56,536 nt of DNA, taken from NCBI RefSeq assembly GCF_006386545.1, contig NZ_SWAR01000036.1, forward strand, positions 1-56,536. The letters are read 5' to 3'. Below are positions 32,050 to 41,592 of this stretch, one piece after another. This stretch comes from Methylibium rhizosphaerae (GTDB lineage Bacteria; Pseudomonadota; Gammaproteobacteria; Burkholderiales; Burkholderiaceae_C). A model generated the notes under the pieces. The model did no database searches, was not told the origin of the DNA, and worked only from the letters and a program-made list of their open reading frames with translations. The position numbers and the translations under genes are program-made. Within the stretch, counting starts at the first letter, position 1, and every line of letters starts with the position of its first letter.

Positions 32050-34791
32050 TCAAGCCACCTTGTAGCGGAACTGCCCGTCCTTGCCCGCGCTCACCTTCAC
32101 CTTCTGGAGCGCGGCGCCTTCGGCCAGGCGGGCGAGCACATGCTCGGCCACCTCGGGCAGCAGCGTGCCGTTCAGGATGTGGTCGACGTTGCGCGCGCCG
32201 GTATCGACCTCGGTGCAGCGCGCCAGCACGGTTTCGACGAGCAGGTCGTCGTACTGGAACTGCGCGCCGTGGTTGGCCAGCACCCGCGCGGCGATGCGGT
32301 CGAGCTTCATGCGGATGATGCGTTCGAGCACGTCGTCGTTGAGCGGGTAGAACGGCACCACCTTCATGCGGCCGATGAAGGCCGGCTTGAAGGCCTTGTA
32401 CAGCTGCGGCCGCAGCATCTCGGCCAGCGTGTCCGCATCGGGCAGCTCCTCGGCCGGCTTGTTGAGGCAGGCCTGCATCAGCGCGCCGGAGCCGACGTTG
32501 CTGGTGAGGATGATGACGGTGTTGCGGAAGTCGATCTCGCGGCCTTCGGCGTCGTCCATCACGCCCTTGTCGAAGACCTGGAAGAACATCTCCAGCACGT
32601 CGGGGTGGGCCTTTTCCACCTCGTCGAGCAGCACCACGCTGTAGGGCTTGCGGCGCACGGCTTCGGTGAGCACGCCGCCTTCGCCATACCCCACGTAGCC
32701 CGGAGGCGAGCCCTTCAGGCCGCTCACCGTGTGGGCCTCCTGGTACTCGCTCATGTTGATGGTGATGAGGTTGCGCTCGCCGCCGTACAGCACGTCGGCC
32801 AGCGCCAGCGCGGTCTCGGTCTTGCCCACGCCCGACGGGCCCACGAACAGGAACACGCCCTTGGGCTTGTTCGGGTCTTCGAGGCTGGCGCGGGCGGTGC
32901 GCACCCGCTGCGCCACCGCCTCGATGGCAAACGGCTGGCCGACCACCCGCGCCTCGAGCGAGGGCTTGAGCTGCAGCACCGCCTTGATCTCGTCCTTGAC
33001 CATCTTGCCCAGCGGAATGCCGGTCCAGGCGGCCACGATGCCGGCGGCCACGGTGCCGTCCACCTGCATCGGCACCAGCGGTACCTCGCCCTGCAGCGCG
33101 GCCAGCTCGGCGAGCTTTTCCGCCAGGGCCGCGCGCTGCGGGCTCATGGCGGGCGCCGCGGCGTCCTTCTTGCGCCCCTTGGCGGCAGCGGGGCCCTTGG
33201 CCGGCTCGGCCGCGCCTTCGGTGACGAGCTCCGGCACCTCGCCGGCCGGCTGCGCCTCGACACGGCTGCGCAGCTCGCTGATCTGCTGCACCAGCGCCTT
33301 CTCCTGCTCCCAGCGCGCCTCGCATGCGGCCAGCTCGGCCTGGGTGATGGTGCGGCTCGTGGCCAGCTCGGCCAGCCTCGTGCCGTGGTCGGCTCCGGCC
33401 GCGCGTTCGCGCTTGAGCGCCTCTTCCTCGGCCGCCAGGCGCTCCAGCTTGCGCCGCGCCTCCTCGATGGGGGCCGGCGTCGCGCTCTGGCCCAGCGCCA
33501 CCTTGGCGCAGGCGGTGTCAAGCACGCTGATGGCCTTGTCGGGCAGCTGCCGGCCGCTGATGTAGCGAGCCGACAGGCGCACCGCCTCGGTGATGGCCTC
33601 GTCGAAGATGCGCACGTTGAAGTGCTTCTCCATCAGGGGGCGCATGCCGCGCAGCATGGCGCAGGCGAGCTCCTCGCTGGGCTCCTCGACCTTCACCACC
33701 TGGAAGCGCCGCGCCAGCGCGGCGTCCTTCTCGAAGTACTTCTTGTATTCGCCCCAGGTGGTGGCGGCCACGGTGCGCAGTTCGCCGCGGGCGAGCGCCG
33801 GCTTGAGCAGGTTGGCCGCATCGTTCTGGCCGGCCTGCCCGCCCGCGCCGATCATGGTGTGCGCCTCGTCGATGAACAGGATGATCGGGTGCGGGCTCTT
33901 CTTCACCTCGTCGATCACGTTCTTCAGGCGGTTCTCGAATTCGCCCTTCACGCTGGCACCCGCCTGCAGCAGGCCCATGTCGAGCACGTGCAGCGCCACG
34001 CCCTGCAGCGGCGGCGGCACGTCGCCCTGCGCGATGCGCAATGCGAGCCCTTCGACCACGGCCGTCTTGCCCACGCCGGCCTCGCCGGTGAGGATGGGGT
34101 TGTTCTGGCGCCGGCGCATCAGGATGTCGATCACCTGGCGGATCTCGGCATCGCGGCCGATCACCGGGTCGACCTTGCCGTCCTTCGCGCGCTGCGTGAG
34201 GTTGGTGGTGTACTGGTCGAGCGCGGGCGTCTTGCCGGGGGCGGCCGCCTGCGTGCCGTCGGCCTCGTCGTCGCCGGTGGGTGCCGGCGCGTCGGCCTCG
34301 CGCAGCACCTGCTGAGCTTCCTCGGAGCCGCGGGTCAGCTTGTCGAGCTGGTGCTTCAGGTCGTCGAGCTTGAAGCGCGCGAAGAGCTTGGAGCCGCGAT
34401 AGGCCAGCTGGCTGAGCGAGGGTTCGGTCAGCAGCGCCAGCAGCAGGTGGGCGCTGCGGATGCGCACGTTGTGCGACTCGAGCGAGGCGATGAGCCAGCC
34501 GTGCTCCAGCAGCACCGGCAGGTGGGCGCTGAACACCGGCGTGCGGGTGTTGCCTGCCTTGAAGCGGCCGATCTCCTGTTCGAGGTCGCGCTGCAGCTCG
34601 GTGTGCGAGATGCCGCTGTGGCGGCACAGCAGGCTGAAATCGCTGGCCGGCTGCTCCAGCAGCGCGAGGAACAGGTGCTCCAGGTCCACCTCGTAATGGC
34701 CGCGGGCCATGCACAGGCTGGCAGCGCGCTCGGCTGCGCGGCGGGTGGTGTCGTTGAGCTTGGAGATCAGCGTTTTCAGGTTGGTGGACAT
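32050..34791 (-). CDS. clpV: T6SS AAA+ ATPase ClpV (TssH)
   Basis: ClpV disassembles contracted TssB-TssC sheaths in the cytoplasm. The 913-residue protein has a Clp N-domain (1-160), a first AAA+ module with Walker A GEAGVGKTAVVEG and ILFIDEAHTMIG, a middle coiled coil, and a second module with GPSGVGKTETALALAD and VLLDEVEKAHPDV, then the C-terminal D2-small domain. The linker before AAA1 (GSEEAQQVLREADAPAPTG) and the alanine/proline-rich segment near residue 540 are longer than usual. It follows tssG by 45 bases in the minus-strand operon. Confidence 0.95.
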   Translation of the reverse strand: MSTNLKTLISKLNDTTRRAAERAASLCMARGHYEVDLEHLFLALLEQPASDFSLLCRHSGISHTELQRDLEQEIGRFKAGNTRTPVFSAHLPVLLEHGWLIASLESHNVRIRSAHLLLALLTEPSLSQLAYRGSKLFARFKLDDLKHQLDKLTRGSEEAQQVLREADAPAPTGDDEADGTQAAAPGKTPALDQYTTNLTQRAKDGKVDPVIGRDAEIRQVIDILMRRRQNNPILTGEAGVGKTAVVEGLALRIAQGDVPPPLQGVALHVLDMGLLQAGASVKGEFENRLKNVIDEVKKSPHPIILFIDEAHTMIGAGGQAGQNDAANLLKPALARGELRTVAATTWGEYKKYFEKDAALARRFQVVKVEEPSEELACAMLRGMRPLMEKHFNVRIFDEAITEAVRLSARYISGRQLPDKAISVLDTACAKVALGQSATPAPIEEARRKLERLAAEEEALKRERAAGADHGTRLAELATSRTITQAELAACEARWEQEKALVQQISELRSRVEAQPAGEVPELVTEGAAEPAKGPAAAKGRKKDAAAPAMSPQRAALAEKLAELAALQGEVPLVPMQVDGTVAAGIVAAWTGIPLGKMVKDEIKAVLQLKPSLEARVVGQPFAIEAVAQRVRTARASLEDPNKPKGVFLFVGPSGVGKTETALALADVLYGGERNLITINMSEYQEAHTVSGLKGSPPGYVGYGEGGVLTEAVRRKPYSVVLLDEVEKAHPDVLEMFFQVFDKGVMDDAEGREIDFRNTVIILTSNVGSGALMQACLNKPAEELPDADTLAEMLRPQLYKAFKPAFIGRMKVVPFYPLNDDVLERIIRMKLDRIAARVLANHGAQFQYDDLLVETVLARCTEVDTGARNVDHILNGTLLPEVAEHVLARLAEGAALQKVKVSAGKDGQFRYKVA

Positions 34792-34836
34792 GGACTGCGA
34801 AGAAGGTGATGACAGCGATGTTCTGGCCCGCAGCCG

Positions 34837-35943
34837 CTACGCGGCCGCGAGGATTTCGTAGGAAGCGTCGTTGCGGTCGTCATTGCTGGCGCCGCCGTGC
34901 AGGAAGGTGTTGAGGCCGAGCGCCGCGCCGCCGTCGAGCGACACGCCCTGCACGTCGGCCGCGCGCAGCACCAGGCGCACTTCGTATTCGAGCGTCGTGC
35001 CGCTCACGAGCTGGAGCAGCTGCGAAAGCGAGCGCGCCGCCCGGCCGCCGGGCAGGAAGCGTTCGTAGTCGGCGCGCTTGAGCGGCCCGATGGACAGGCG
35101 CAGCCGCAGGTCGCGCTGCCAGATGCGCTGGCCCATCACCGCGCTTTGGCCCAGCACGCCGTTCTGCTGCCCCAGCAGCGAAGCGCCTTCGGCGGGCAGG
35201 TCGAACCAGCGCCCCACGAACTGCTCCACCCGCACCGGGACGCGGAAGTATTCGGCCACCATGCGCTGCAGCTGCACCGGCGACACCGGCCGGCGCTGCA
35301 GCGTGCCGGCAAAGAAGGCGAGCGATTCGTCCTGCACGCCGCCGTCGGCCGCCAGGCGCTGGCGCAGCGAGCGCTGGCCCAGCCCGGCCAGCGACAGCAC
35401 CAGCGGCGTGAAGCGGTTGTGGCGGTCGGCCTGGTACTGCACCGCCAGGCGGTGCTTGCGCCATGCCTCGTAGAACAGCACCAGCGCCCGGTGCTGGAAG
35501 ATGTCGAGGAAGGCGCGTGCCGCGCGGTCGCGGTGCAGCACCTCGCGCTGAGCGAACAGCTCGGTGTAGAAGTTGGGCAGCGCCCCGCCCGCGCCCAGCA
35601 GGCCCATGAAGGCCGGCGTGATGCGCACCTGGCCGATGTCCCTGGAGCGCGGGCCGGCCGATGGTGCCGATGGCTGCGCCGCCTCGGCCGGCAGTTCGAG
35701 GTCGACCTCGGGCCGCTCGGGCGGCACGGTGTCGAGCTCGGCGATTTCGCTTGCCGGAAAGGCGAGCGACAGCGAATTGCGGAACTGCAGCTTGAGCGAC
35801 AGCACCGCAGAGCGGTTGAGCCCTTCCTCGTGGGCGAACCACTGCTCCAGCACCTGCACGGCCTGGAAAAACTGGAAGCGGTGCGGCTGCTCGAACAGCC
35901 GCTCGATCACAGCAAGGGGCTGTCGCCGCTGCGGCGTGGGCAT
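34837..35943 (-). CDS. tssG: T6SS baseplate protein TssG
   Basis: TssG forms the baseplate wedge with TssE, TssF and TssK. The 368-residue protein begins MPTPQRRQPLAVIERLFEQPHRFQFFQAVQVLEQW and contains FRNSLSLAFPASEI and TPAFMGLLGAGGALPNFYTE, the usual TssG signatures, with WRKHRLAVQYQ further on. The ATG at 35943 lies inside the end of tssF (37-base overlap), a common arrangement for this pair. The frame extends far upstream as an antisense-type shadow of tssF and is not coding there. Confidence 0.94.
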   Translation of the reverse strand: MPTPQRRQPLAVIERLFEQPHRFQFFQAVQVLEQWFAHEEGLNRSAVLSLKLQFRNSLSLAFPASEIAELDTVPPERPEVDLELPAEAAQPSAPSAGPRSRDIGQVRITPAFMGLLGAGGALPNFYTELFAQREVLHRDRAARAFLDIFQHRALVLFYEAWRKHRLAVQYQADRHNRFTPLVLSLAGLGQRSLRQRLAADGGVQDESLAFFAGTLQRRPVSPVQLQRMVAEYFRVPVRVEQFVGRWFDLPAEGASLLGQQNGVLGQSAVMGQRIWQRDLRLRLSIGPLKRADYERFLPGGRAARSLSQLLQLVSGTTLEYEVRLVLRAADVQGVSLDGGAALGLNTFLHGGASNDDRNDASYEILAAA

Positions 35944-37766
35944 CGGATGATCTCTTCCTGCGTGCGAGCCGACACCACGGCGAGCTGCGTGAAGCTGTTG
36001 GCGTGCACGTACAAGCCGAAGAAGTGGTCGAGCACCTGCACGAACAGGCGCAGGCCGGTGCCGACAAACCCCTGCTCGTCGAGCGTAAGGCGCACCTCGG
36101 TGCCGCGCACGAAGGTCGGGAAGGGCTGGCCCGGCAGCCATGCGGTGGCCGGCTTGAAGTCGATGGCGACCAGGGCCTCGATCTGCCGGCGCGTGACTGC
36201 GCTGCGCGGCAGGTCGTACAGCCGCAGCATCTCGCGGACGGCGTCGACGCCGCCGGCCGACAGCGACAGGTGGTTGAGCGACAGGTGCGAGATGAGGCGC
36301 CACAACGCACCTCGGCCGCGCTCGAAGCGATGCGGCTGGGTGGGCCGGCGCAGCAGCATGATCTCGCGCGCGACGCTGCCGCCTTCGAGGAACAGGTCGC
36401 CGCCTGCGTTGCCGAAGCTCAGCATGGCCGGCAGGTCGCGGTTGGTGGCGGTGACCTCGATCGACAGCGTGTCGGTCTGGGGCGAGGCCGGGTTGAAGTC
36501 GGCATCGACGATGGCGAGTTCGTATTCGAACCCCGGGCTGTGCTCGGCCACGGTTTCGTCGCGGTGCGCATACCAGTAGCGCGCGGACTCCTCGCCCTCT
36601 TCGCCCGACAGGTCGTCGTGGCGCAGCGAATAGAACGGGCGGAACTCGTCGATGCTTTCGCCCTGCGCGCTCTGGCGCACCCGGAACACCTTGTCGATCG
36701 AATAGACCTCGTAGGCGAAGGCACGGCGCGCGTCGGGCAGCAGTGGGTAGCTCGCGCTCTGGTGCGTCACCCGGATCGGGTCGGCGTTCTGGCGGAACAG
36801 GTTGACCACCGGCGTGCAACCCAGCAGCAGGTTGTCGCGTCCCACGGTTTCGAGCAGGCGCGCTTCGTCGGAGTCGGCGCGGATGCCGCCCATCACCAGG
36901 TGCAGCGTCACCGGCGCGGCGCCGGCCTGCAGCACCGCCTGCGGCAGCGGGATGTCGATGAAGTTGAACTTCTCGGCGAAGGCGAAGTACTCGGTGAGCA
37001 AGCGGTAGGCCGGATGCGAACGGGCGCTGAAATCGATGAGCGCCTCGTCTTCGGCAAAGCCGACGCTGACCGGCAGCGCAGGGCCGCCGCTGCGCCACGG
37101 GCCGGTCGCGGCCGACTGCACCAGCACGCCCGTCACGCGCGAGGTCAGCGCCTCGCGAAGGGTGCTGACCTGCGAGCCTTCGCCGTCGATGTAGAAGCGC
37201 AGCGATGCGGCGCCGATGGCAGCCCAGCTGACCTGTGCCGAAGTGAGCTCGAGTTGCAGCGACAGCACCGAGGTGGAGCCCTTGGGCAGCGGCGTGCCGT
37301 CGGGTGCCGACACCGAGCCGCGGAAAGCGGCCGACGCGAGCCGCAGCGGCAACAGCGGCACGTCGTAGGCGGTGCGGAACTTGCACGTCACGCCCTTGAT
37401 GGCCTTGGACACGAGCATGGTGCCGCGCGGCACGACTGCCGCCTTGCTCATCTGCGAGGCGCCGCTGCCGAGGTCGAAGCGCGCGATCGAGCACGATGGA
37501 AACGGCCGCAGGTAGTGCGGATACAGGACGTCGAGAAACGTCTCGGTGAACAGCGGAAAGTCGTCGTCGAGCCGCTTGTGGATGCGCGAGGTGAGCAGCG
37601 CAAACGCCTCGATCATCCGTTCGACGTGCGGGTCCTCGCCGACGTCGCCGGACAGCATCAGTCGGCCGGCGATCTTGGGGTACTGGCGCGCGAAGCTGCC
37701 GGCGTGGGCACGCAGGAAGGCAAGCTCGCGCTCATAGTGCGGCAGCAGTTCATCCACGGCGTGCAC
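35907..37766 (-). CDS. tssF: T6SS baseplate protein TssF
   Basis: The largest wedge component of the T6SS baseplate. The 619-residue protein shows the TssF opening LLPHYERELAFLRAHAGSFARQYPKIAGRL, then DPHVERMIEAFALLTSRIHKRLDDDFPLFTETFLDVLYPHYLRPFPS and the C-terminal RGTEVRLTLDEQGFVGTGLRLFVQVLDHFFGLYVHANSFTQL. It overlaps tssE by 17 bases at its start and tssG by 37 bases at its end. Confidence 0.95.
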   Translation of the reverse strand: MHAVDELLPHYERELAFLRAHAGSFARQYPKIAGRLMLSGDVGEDPHVERMIEAFALLTSRIHKRLDDDFPLFTETFLDVLYPHYLRPFPSCSIARFDLGSGASQMSKAAVVPRGTMLVSKAIKGVTCKFRTAYDVPLLPLRLASAAFRGSVSAPDGTPLPKGSTSVLSLQLELTSAQVSWAAIGAASLRFYIDGEGSQVSTLREALTSRVTGVLVQSAATGPWRSGGPALPVSVGFAEDEALIDFSARSHPAYRLLTEYFAFAEKFNFIDIPLPQAVLQAGAAPVTLHLVMGGIRADSDEARLLETVGRDNLLLGCTPVVNLFRQNADPIRVTHQSASYPLLPDARRAFAYEVYSIDKVFRVRQSAQGESIDEFRPFYSLRHDDLSGEEGEESARYWYAHRDETVAEHSPGFEYELAIVDADFNPASPQTDTLSIEVTATNRDLPAMLSFGNAGGDLFLEGGSVAREIMLLRRPTQPHRFERGRGALWRLISHLSLNHLSLSAGGVDAVREMLRLYDLPRSAVTRRQIEALVAIDFKPATAWLPGQPFPTFVRGTEVRLTLDEQGFVGTGLRLFVQVLDHFFGLYVHANSFTQLAVVSARTQEEIIRCPRRSGDSPLL

Positions 37767-38247
37767 CCTCCGCCTGCGGGCGACCGCTGCGCACGTCGTA
37801 TTGCTGCGTCATCGTGTGCAGCACGGCGTCAAAACTCACCGGCTCCTGCAACGGGTGCGCCTGCAGAAGCGCATGGATCGCAAAGCGCAGCCGGTCGGTG
37901 GCGCCCGGGTCGTTCTCGATGCTCACCCGCACCTGCGCCAGGCGCGGCTCATGGCGCGCGATGGCACCTTCGAGCGAGCGGCAGATGGCGTCGCGGTCGA
38001 CCGAGCTCACCATCGACATCGACACGAAGTCGTCGAGGCCGAAGGCCAGCAGCGAACGCTGCGACAGCGGGAAGCCCTTGAGGTCTCGTGCGAGCGTGCC
38101 CCGCCGGCTGTTGAGCAGGCTTTCCACGTCGCGGGCGACGCTGGCCTTCAGCTCGTCGATCGACAAGGTGGGCTTCACGGCCGAGCCGCCGGCGCGCGGC
38201 GGATGGTCGATCAGGCGGTCGAGCAGCGAGGGAATGAAGCGGTGCAT
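37750..38247 (-). CDS. tssE: T6SS baseplate protein TssE (gp25-like)
   Basis: TssE is the gp25-like component that nucleates sheath polymerisation. The 165-residue protein has RFIPSLLDRLID at the N-terminus, the typical SVARDVESLLNSRRG and a gp25 core (LSIENDP-like VSIENDPGATDRLRFAIHALLQAH). It lies downstream of a terminator that follows hcp, so it may depend on read-through or on another promoter. It is translationally coupled to tssF. Confidence 0.92.
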   Translation of the reverse strand: MHRFIPSLLDRLIDHPPRAGGSAVKPTLSIDELKASVARDVESLLNSRRGTLARDLKGFPLSQRSLLAFGLDDFVSMSMVSSVDRDAICRSLEGAIARHEPRLAQVRVSIENDPGATDRLRFAIHALLQAHPLQEPVSFDAVLHTMTQQYDVRSGRPQAEGARRG

Positions 38248-38285
38248 CTCTGACGCTGGTGCTTGTGCGCGGACTGCAATGCGCC

Positions 38286-38315
38286 AAAAAGAAGGGCGAG
38301 CCAGGCCCGCCCTTC
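38286..38315 (-). terminator. Intrinsic terminator between hcp and tssE
   Basis: On the minus strand, 20 bases after the hcp stop codon, an 8-bp stem GAAGGGCG/CGCCCTTC (38291-38298 with 38308-38315) with a 9-nt loop is followed by TTTTT (38286-38290). It has the form of a rho-independent terminator. It would trim transcripts after hcp, giving more hcp than baseplate mRNA, with read-through serving tssEFG-clpV. Confidence 0.65.
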
Positions 38316-38334
38316 CTGAGCTAGCGCGGGACGA

Positions 38335-38853
38335 TCAGGAGAACACCGGAGCGTTCTTCTCGAGGCTCCACTGCTTGGTGAGCTTCTTGCCGTTGCTGCC
38401 GTCGATCTTGATCTCGTCGTACGTCCACTCGATGGCGGAGTACTTGAGGCTGAAGGTTTCGCTCGGCACGCCTTCGCCGCTGACGACGTTGGAGACCGAC
38501 GACACGATGGCGTTCTTCAGCTTGATCTGCAGGTACTTCTTGCGCGTCTGGCTGCCGGCGGCGGTGTTGCCGCCATAGGCGCGGTAGAAGTGGATCTCGA
38601 CGTCCTTCACCACGGTGCCCGACGAGCAGGCCACCAGCAGCGACGGGGTGGCGCTGTCGATGTCCTTGGTGAAGATCAGTTCGCCGTGCTCCACGCGCTC
38701 CGCGGTGTGGCCGCCGGAGGTGGACGACGTTGCCGACTTCGGCTGACGAATCTGGTGCGAGAACGAGGTCACCTCAACGGTGTCGGCGTGCGAGGTGTCG
38801 CGGCTGTCACCCTTGATGTCGCCGGACTTGAAGTCAACGTAGATGTCTTTCAT
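38335..38853 (-). CDS. hcp: T6SS tube protein Hcp (TssD)
   Basis: Hcp hexamers stack to make the inner tube that carries effectors. The 172-residue protein has the family motifs MKDIYVDFKSGDIKGDSRDTSH near the start, SFSHQIRQP, RVEHGELIFTKDIDSATPSLLVACSSG and the C-terminal IEWTYDEIKIDG. It lies 38 bases after tssC on the minus strand and is directly followed by an intrinsic terminator. No C-terminal extension is present, so it is a structural rather than an evolved Hcp. Confidence 0.96.
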   Translation of the reverse strand: MKDIYVDFKSGDIKGDSRDTSHADTVEVTSFSHQIRQPKSATSSTSGGHTAERVEHGELIFTKDIDSATPSLLVACSSGTVVKDVEIHFYRAYGGNTAAGSQTRKKYLQIKLKNAIVSSVSNVVSGEGVPSETFSLKYSAIEWTYDEIKIDGSNGKKLTKQWSLEKNAPVFS

Positions 38854-38891
38854 TGGTTTTTCCTCTCTGAGCAGGGTACTTCTCTACAGGA

Positions 38892-40385
38892 TCATCCCTT
38901 GGCCGACTGCGGGAGCTCCGCAACCAGCCGCAGGGACACGGTCAATTCGTCCAGCTGGAAGTGCGGACGAATGAACGACACGGCGCGGTAGTGGCCCGGG
39001 CGGCCCGGCACTTCCGACACCTCGACCCGCGCTTCGCGCAACGGGTACTGGGCCTTGACGTCCTGCGTGGCGGCGTCGTCGGTCGTCACGTACTGGTGGA
39101 TCCAGTTGTTCAGGAACACCTCGACGTTGTCGGCCGAGGCGAAGCTGCCGATCTTGTCGCGCATCATGGCCTTGAGGTAGTGCGCGATGCGGCACACCGA
39201 GAACATGTACTGCAGCTGGGCCGCCAGCGCCGCGTTGGCGTTGGCGGAATCGAGGTCGTACTTCTTGGGCTTCTGCGTCGACTGGGCGCCGAAGAAGGCT
39301 GCGTAGTCGGTGTTCTTGCAATGCACCAGCGGGATGAAGCCCAGGTCGGAGAGCTCCTTCTCGCGGCGGTCGGTGATGGAGATCTCGGTCGGGCACTTGA
39401 GCGCCACCTCGCCATCGTCGGTCTTGAAGGTGTGGGTGGGCAGGTCCTCGACCAGGCCACCGCCTTCGACGCCGCGGATCGCCGCGCACCAGCCGTAGCT
39501 CTCGAACGCCGAGGTCAGCCGAGCGCCGAAGGCATAGGCGGTGTTGACCCACAGGTACTTCGAATGGTCGCTGCCGTCCACTTCCTCGACGAAGTTGAAG
39601 CCTTCGGTCGTGGTCCCGTCCTTGGGGTTGTAGGGCAGGCGGCCCAGGAAGCGCGGCAGGGTGAGCGCCACGTAGCGGGAGTCCTCGGACTCGCGGAAGG
39701 ACTTCCACTTGGCGTATTCGACGGTATCGAACACCTTGGACAGGTCGCGCGGCTTGCCGAGTTCGGTGAACGACTCGAGACCCAGCAGCTCGGGCGATGC
39801 CGCCGAGATGAAGGGCGCGTGCGAGGCCGCGGCCACATGCGCCATCTGCTCGACGAAGTACATGTCCTCGGGCTGGCGGGTGATGTCGAAGTCGCCGATG
39901 AGCGCGCCGAAGGGCGAGCCGCCGAAGGTGCCGAACTCCTCCTCGTAGACCTTCTTGAACAGGGCGCTCTGGTCGAAGTCGATCGCGGTCTTGAAGTCGC
40001 GGATCAGCTCCTTCTTGGTGGTGTTGAGCACCTTGATCTTCATCTGCTCGCCGGTGCTGGTGTGCTTGCACAGGTAGTGCAGGCCGCGCCAGGTGCCTTC
40101 GAGCTTCTGGAACTCGGCCGCATGCATCACCTCGCTGAGCTGCTCGGAGATGAGGCGATCAAGCTCGGCCACTCGGGCATCGAGCGTGGCCGAGAGGTTG
40201 TCGGACACCACCACGGTGCCCTGCATCACCTCGCGCACGAGCTCGGCGATGATGTCCTTCGCGCGGCTGTGTTCGGTCTGCGTCTTGGCGACCTTGCTCT
40301 GCGCGACGATGTCGTCGAGCAGGCTGGTCGTGGTGGCAGTGGCGGTGGAGGCGGCTTCAGCCAGGGCTTGCGGTTGGGCGCTCAT
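38892..40385 (-). CDS. tssC: T6SS sheath large subunit TssC (VipB)
   Basis: TssC with TssB forms the contractile sheath. The 497-residue protein starts MSAQPQALAEAAS and has the TssC core: LEGTWRGLHYLCKHT, FGTFGGSPFGALIGDFD, FISAASPELLGLESF, FRESEDSRYVALTLPRFLGRLPYNP and the C-terminal ARVEVSEVPGRPGHYRAVSFIRPHFQLDELTVSLRLVAELP. The ATG at 40385 is one base after the tssB stop; ten further upstream codons overlap tssB and are unlikely to be used. Confidence 0.96.
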   Translation of the reverse strand: MSAQPQALAEAASTATATTTSLLDDIVAQSKVAKTQTEHSRAKDIIAELVREVMQGTVVVSDNLSATLDARVAELDRLISEQLSEVMHAAEFQKLEGTWRGLHYLCKHTSTGEQMKIKVLNTTKKELIRDFKTAIDFDQSALFKKVYEEEFGTFGGSPFGALIGDFDITRQPEDMYFVEQMAHVAAASHAPFISAASPELLGLESFTELGKPRDLSKVFDTVEYAKWKSFRESEDSRYVALTLPRFLGRLPYNPKDGTTTEGFNFVEEVDGSDHSKYLWVNTAYAFGARLTSAFESYGWCAAIRGVEGGGLVEDLPTHTFKTDDGEVALKCPTEISITDRREKELSDLGFIPLVHCKNTDYAAFFGAQSTQKPKKYDLDSANANAALAAQLQYMFSVCRIAHYLKAMMRDKIGSFASADNVEVFLNNWIHQYVTTDDAATQDVKAQYPLREARVEVSEVPGRPGHYRAVSFIRPHFQLDELTVSLRLVAELPQSAKG

Positions 40386-40386
40386 G

Positions 40387-40902
40387 TCAGTTCTCCTCGG
40401 GCTTGGCTTCGGCACCCAGCTTCTGGAGCTTCTCGGTGTTGGTCAGCACATCGGCCAGGATGTCCTCGAGCTTTTCGTTGCCGGCCAGCTTGTTGCGCAG
40501 GTCGGAAAGCTTGGTGCGCGCTTCCAACAGCTTGCGCAGCGGCTCGACCTGCTGCACCACCGCCTCGGGGCGGAAGTCGTCGATTTCCTTGAACTCGAGG
40601 TTCACCGCGAACTCGCCGCCCTCGGGGCTGAGCTTGTTCTTCACGCGGTACGAGGCCTTGGGCGCCATGCCTTCCATCACCTCGTCGAAGTTGTCGAGGT
40701 CGACGTTGACGAACTTGCGCTCCTTGAGCTTGGGCAGCGGATTGTTCGGGTCCTGCTGGCCGGTGAAGTCGCCGACCACCCCCATCACGAAGGGCAGCTC
40801 CTTCTGTTCGATCGCGTCGCCGATCTCGACGTCGTAGGTGAGCTGCACGCGCGGCGGGCGCACCTTCTCGAGACGCTTTTGCACACTGTCTTTCTTGGCC
40901 AT
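40387..40902 (-). CDS. tssB: T6SS sheath small subunit TssB (VipA)
   Basis: The 171-residue protein has the TssB pattern: QKRLEKVRPPRVQLTYDVEIGD near the start, ELPFVMGVVGDFTG, KFVNVDLDNFDEVMEGMAPK and a C-terminal helix pair (LRKLLEARTKLSDLRNKLAGNEKLEDILADVL). It pairs with TssC, which starts one base after its stop. It follows the TPR lipoprotein gene by 27 bases. Confidence 0.96.
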   Translation of the reverse strand: MAKKDSVQKRLEKVRPPRVQLTYDVEIGDAIEQKELPFVMGVVGDFTGQQDPNNPLPKLKERKFVNVDLDNFDEVMEGMAPKASYRVKNKLSPEGGEFAVNLEFKEIDDFRPEAVVQQVEPLRKLLEARTKLSDLRNKLAGNEKLEDILADVLTNTEKLQKLGAEAKPEEN

Positions 40903-40929
40903 GGTGAGTCCTTTGGCGGAGCTGTTGGG

Positions 40930-41592
40930 TTACTGCAGGGCGCCGAACGGGTTGCGCGGCGCCGCGCTCGCTTCCTTCTTGGCGGGAGCGGGAGCCGCCG
41001 GCGCAGCGGCGGCGGCGGGGGTGGCGGGTGCATCGGCTGCGCGCTTGGGCGGCGTGGCGGCCGAGCGGCGGGACGCCGCGGGCTTGGGACCGGGCGCGGT
41101 CGCCTCGATCACGGCCGGCGCCGGCACGAGCACGGTTTCACCGAGCGACTCGCGGATCTTGCGGGCCAGGCCTTCGGCCTCGGTGCGCGTGGTGCCGCTC
41201 ACCGCGTCGCCCTGGCGCAGCTGCTGCAGGGCCATGGCCGAAGCACGCAGGCCGCTCACGGCGATGAGGCTGTTGGCGGTGGCGTCCTTGGTGTCGCGTT
41301 GCAGGACTTCCTGTGCGGCGACGATGGCAGCGCCGTAGTTGCCGCCGTCGAAGTGGATCTGCGCCATGCGGGACCACGGCGCAGTGGCCGAGGGGTGTGC
41401 GCGGGTGGCGGCGTGGAGAACAGACAAGGCCTTGGCGGTGTCGCCGGCCTGTTGCGCTGCCCGAGACTCCTCGAGCATTGCACCGAGTTCGGGTTCGGGG
41501 GTCGGTGCCTTGGGCGCGGAGCTGCACCCCACCAACAACGCCATCACGCAAGACAGCACACCCAGTTGCGCGAAACGTACGCGCTGCGTCAT
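40930..41592 (-). CDS. TPR-containing lipoprotein at the head of the T6SS sheath operon
   Basis: The 220-residue product has a lipobox LLVGC (C23), a TPR-like helical domain (ESRAAQQAGDTAKALSVLHAATRAHPSATAPWSRMAQIHFDGGNYGAAIVAAQEVL), and an alanine/proline/lysine-rich C-terminal tail that ends NPFGALQ. It is the first gene of the minus-strand unit before tssB and diverges from tssJ, with about 240 bp between the starts. A role as an envelope accessory of the T6SS is inferred from context. Confidence 0.75.
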   Translation of the reverse strand: MTQRVRFAQLGVLSCVMALLVGCSSAPKAPTPEPELGAMLEESRAAQQAGDTAKALSVLHAATRAHPSATAPWSRMAQIHFDGGNYGAAIVAAQEVLQRDTKDATANSLIAVSGLRASAMALQQLRQGDAVSGTTRTEAEGLARKIRESLGETVLVPAPAVIEATAPGPKPAASRRSAATPPKRAADAPATPAAAAAPAAPAPAKKEASAAPRNPFGALQ

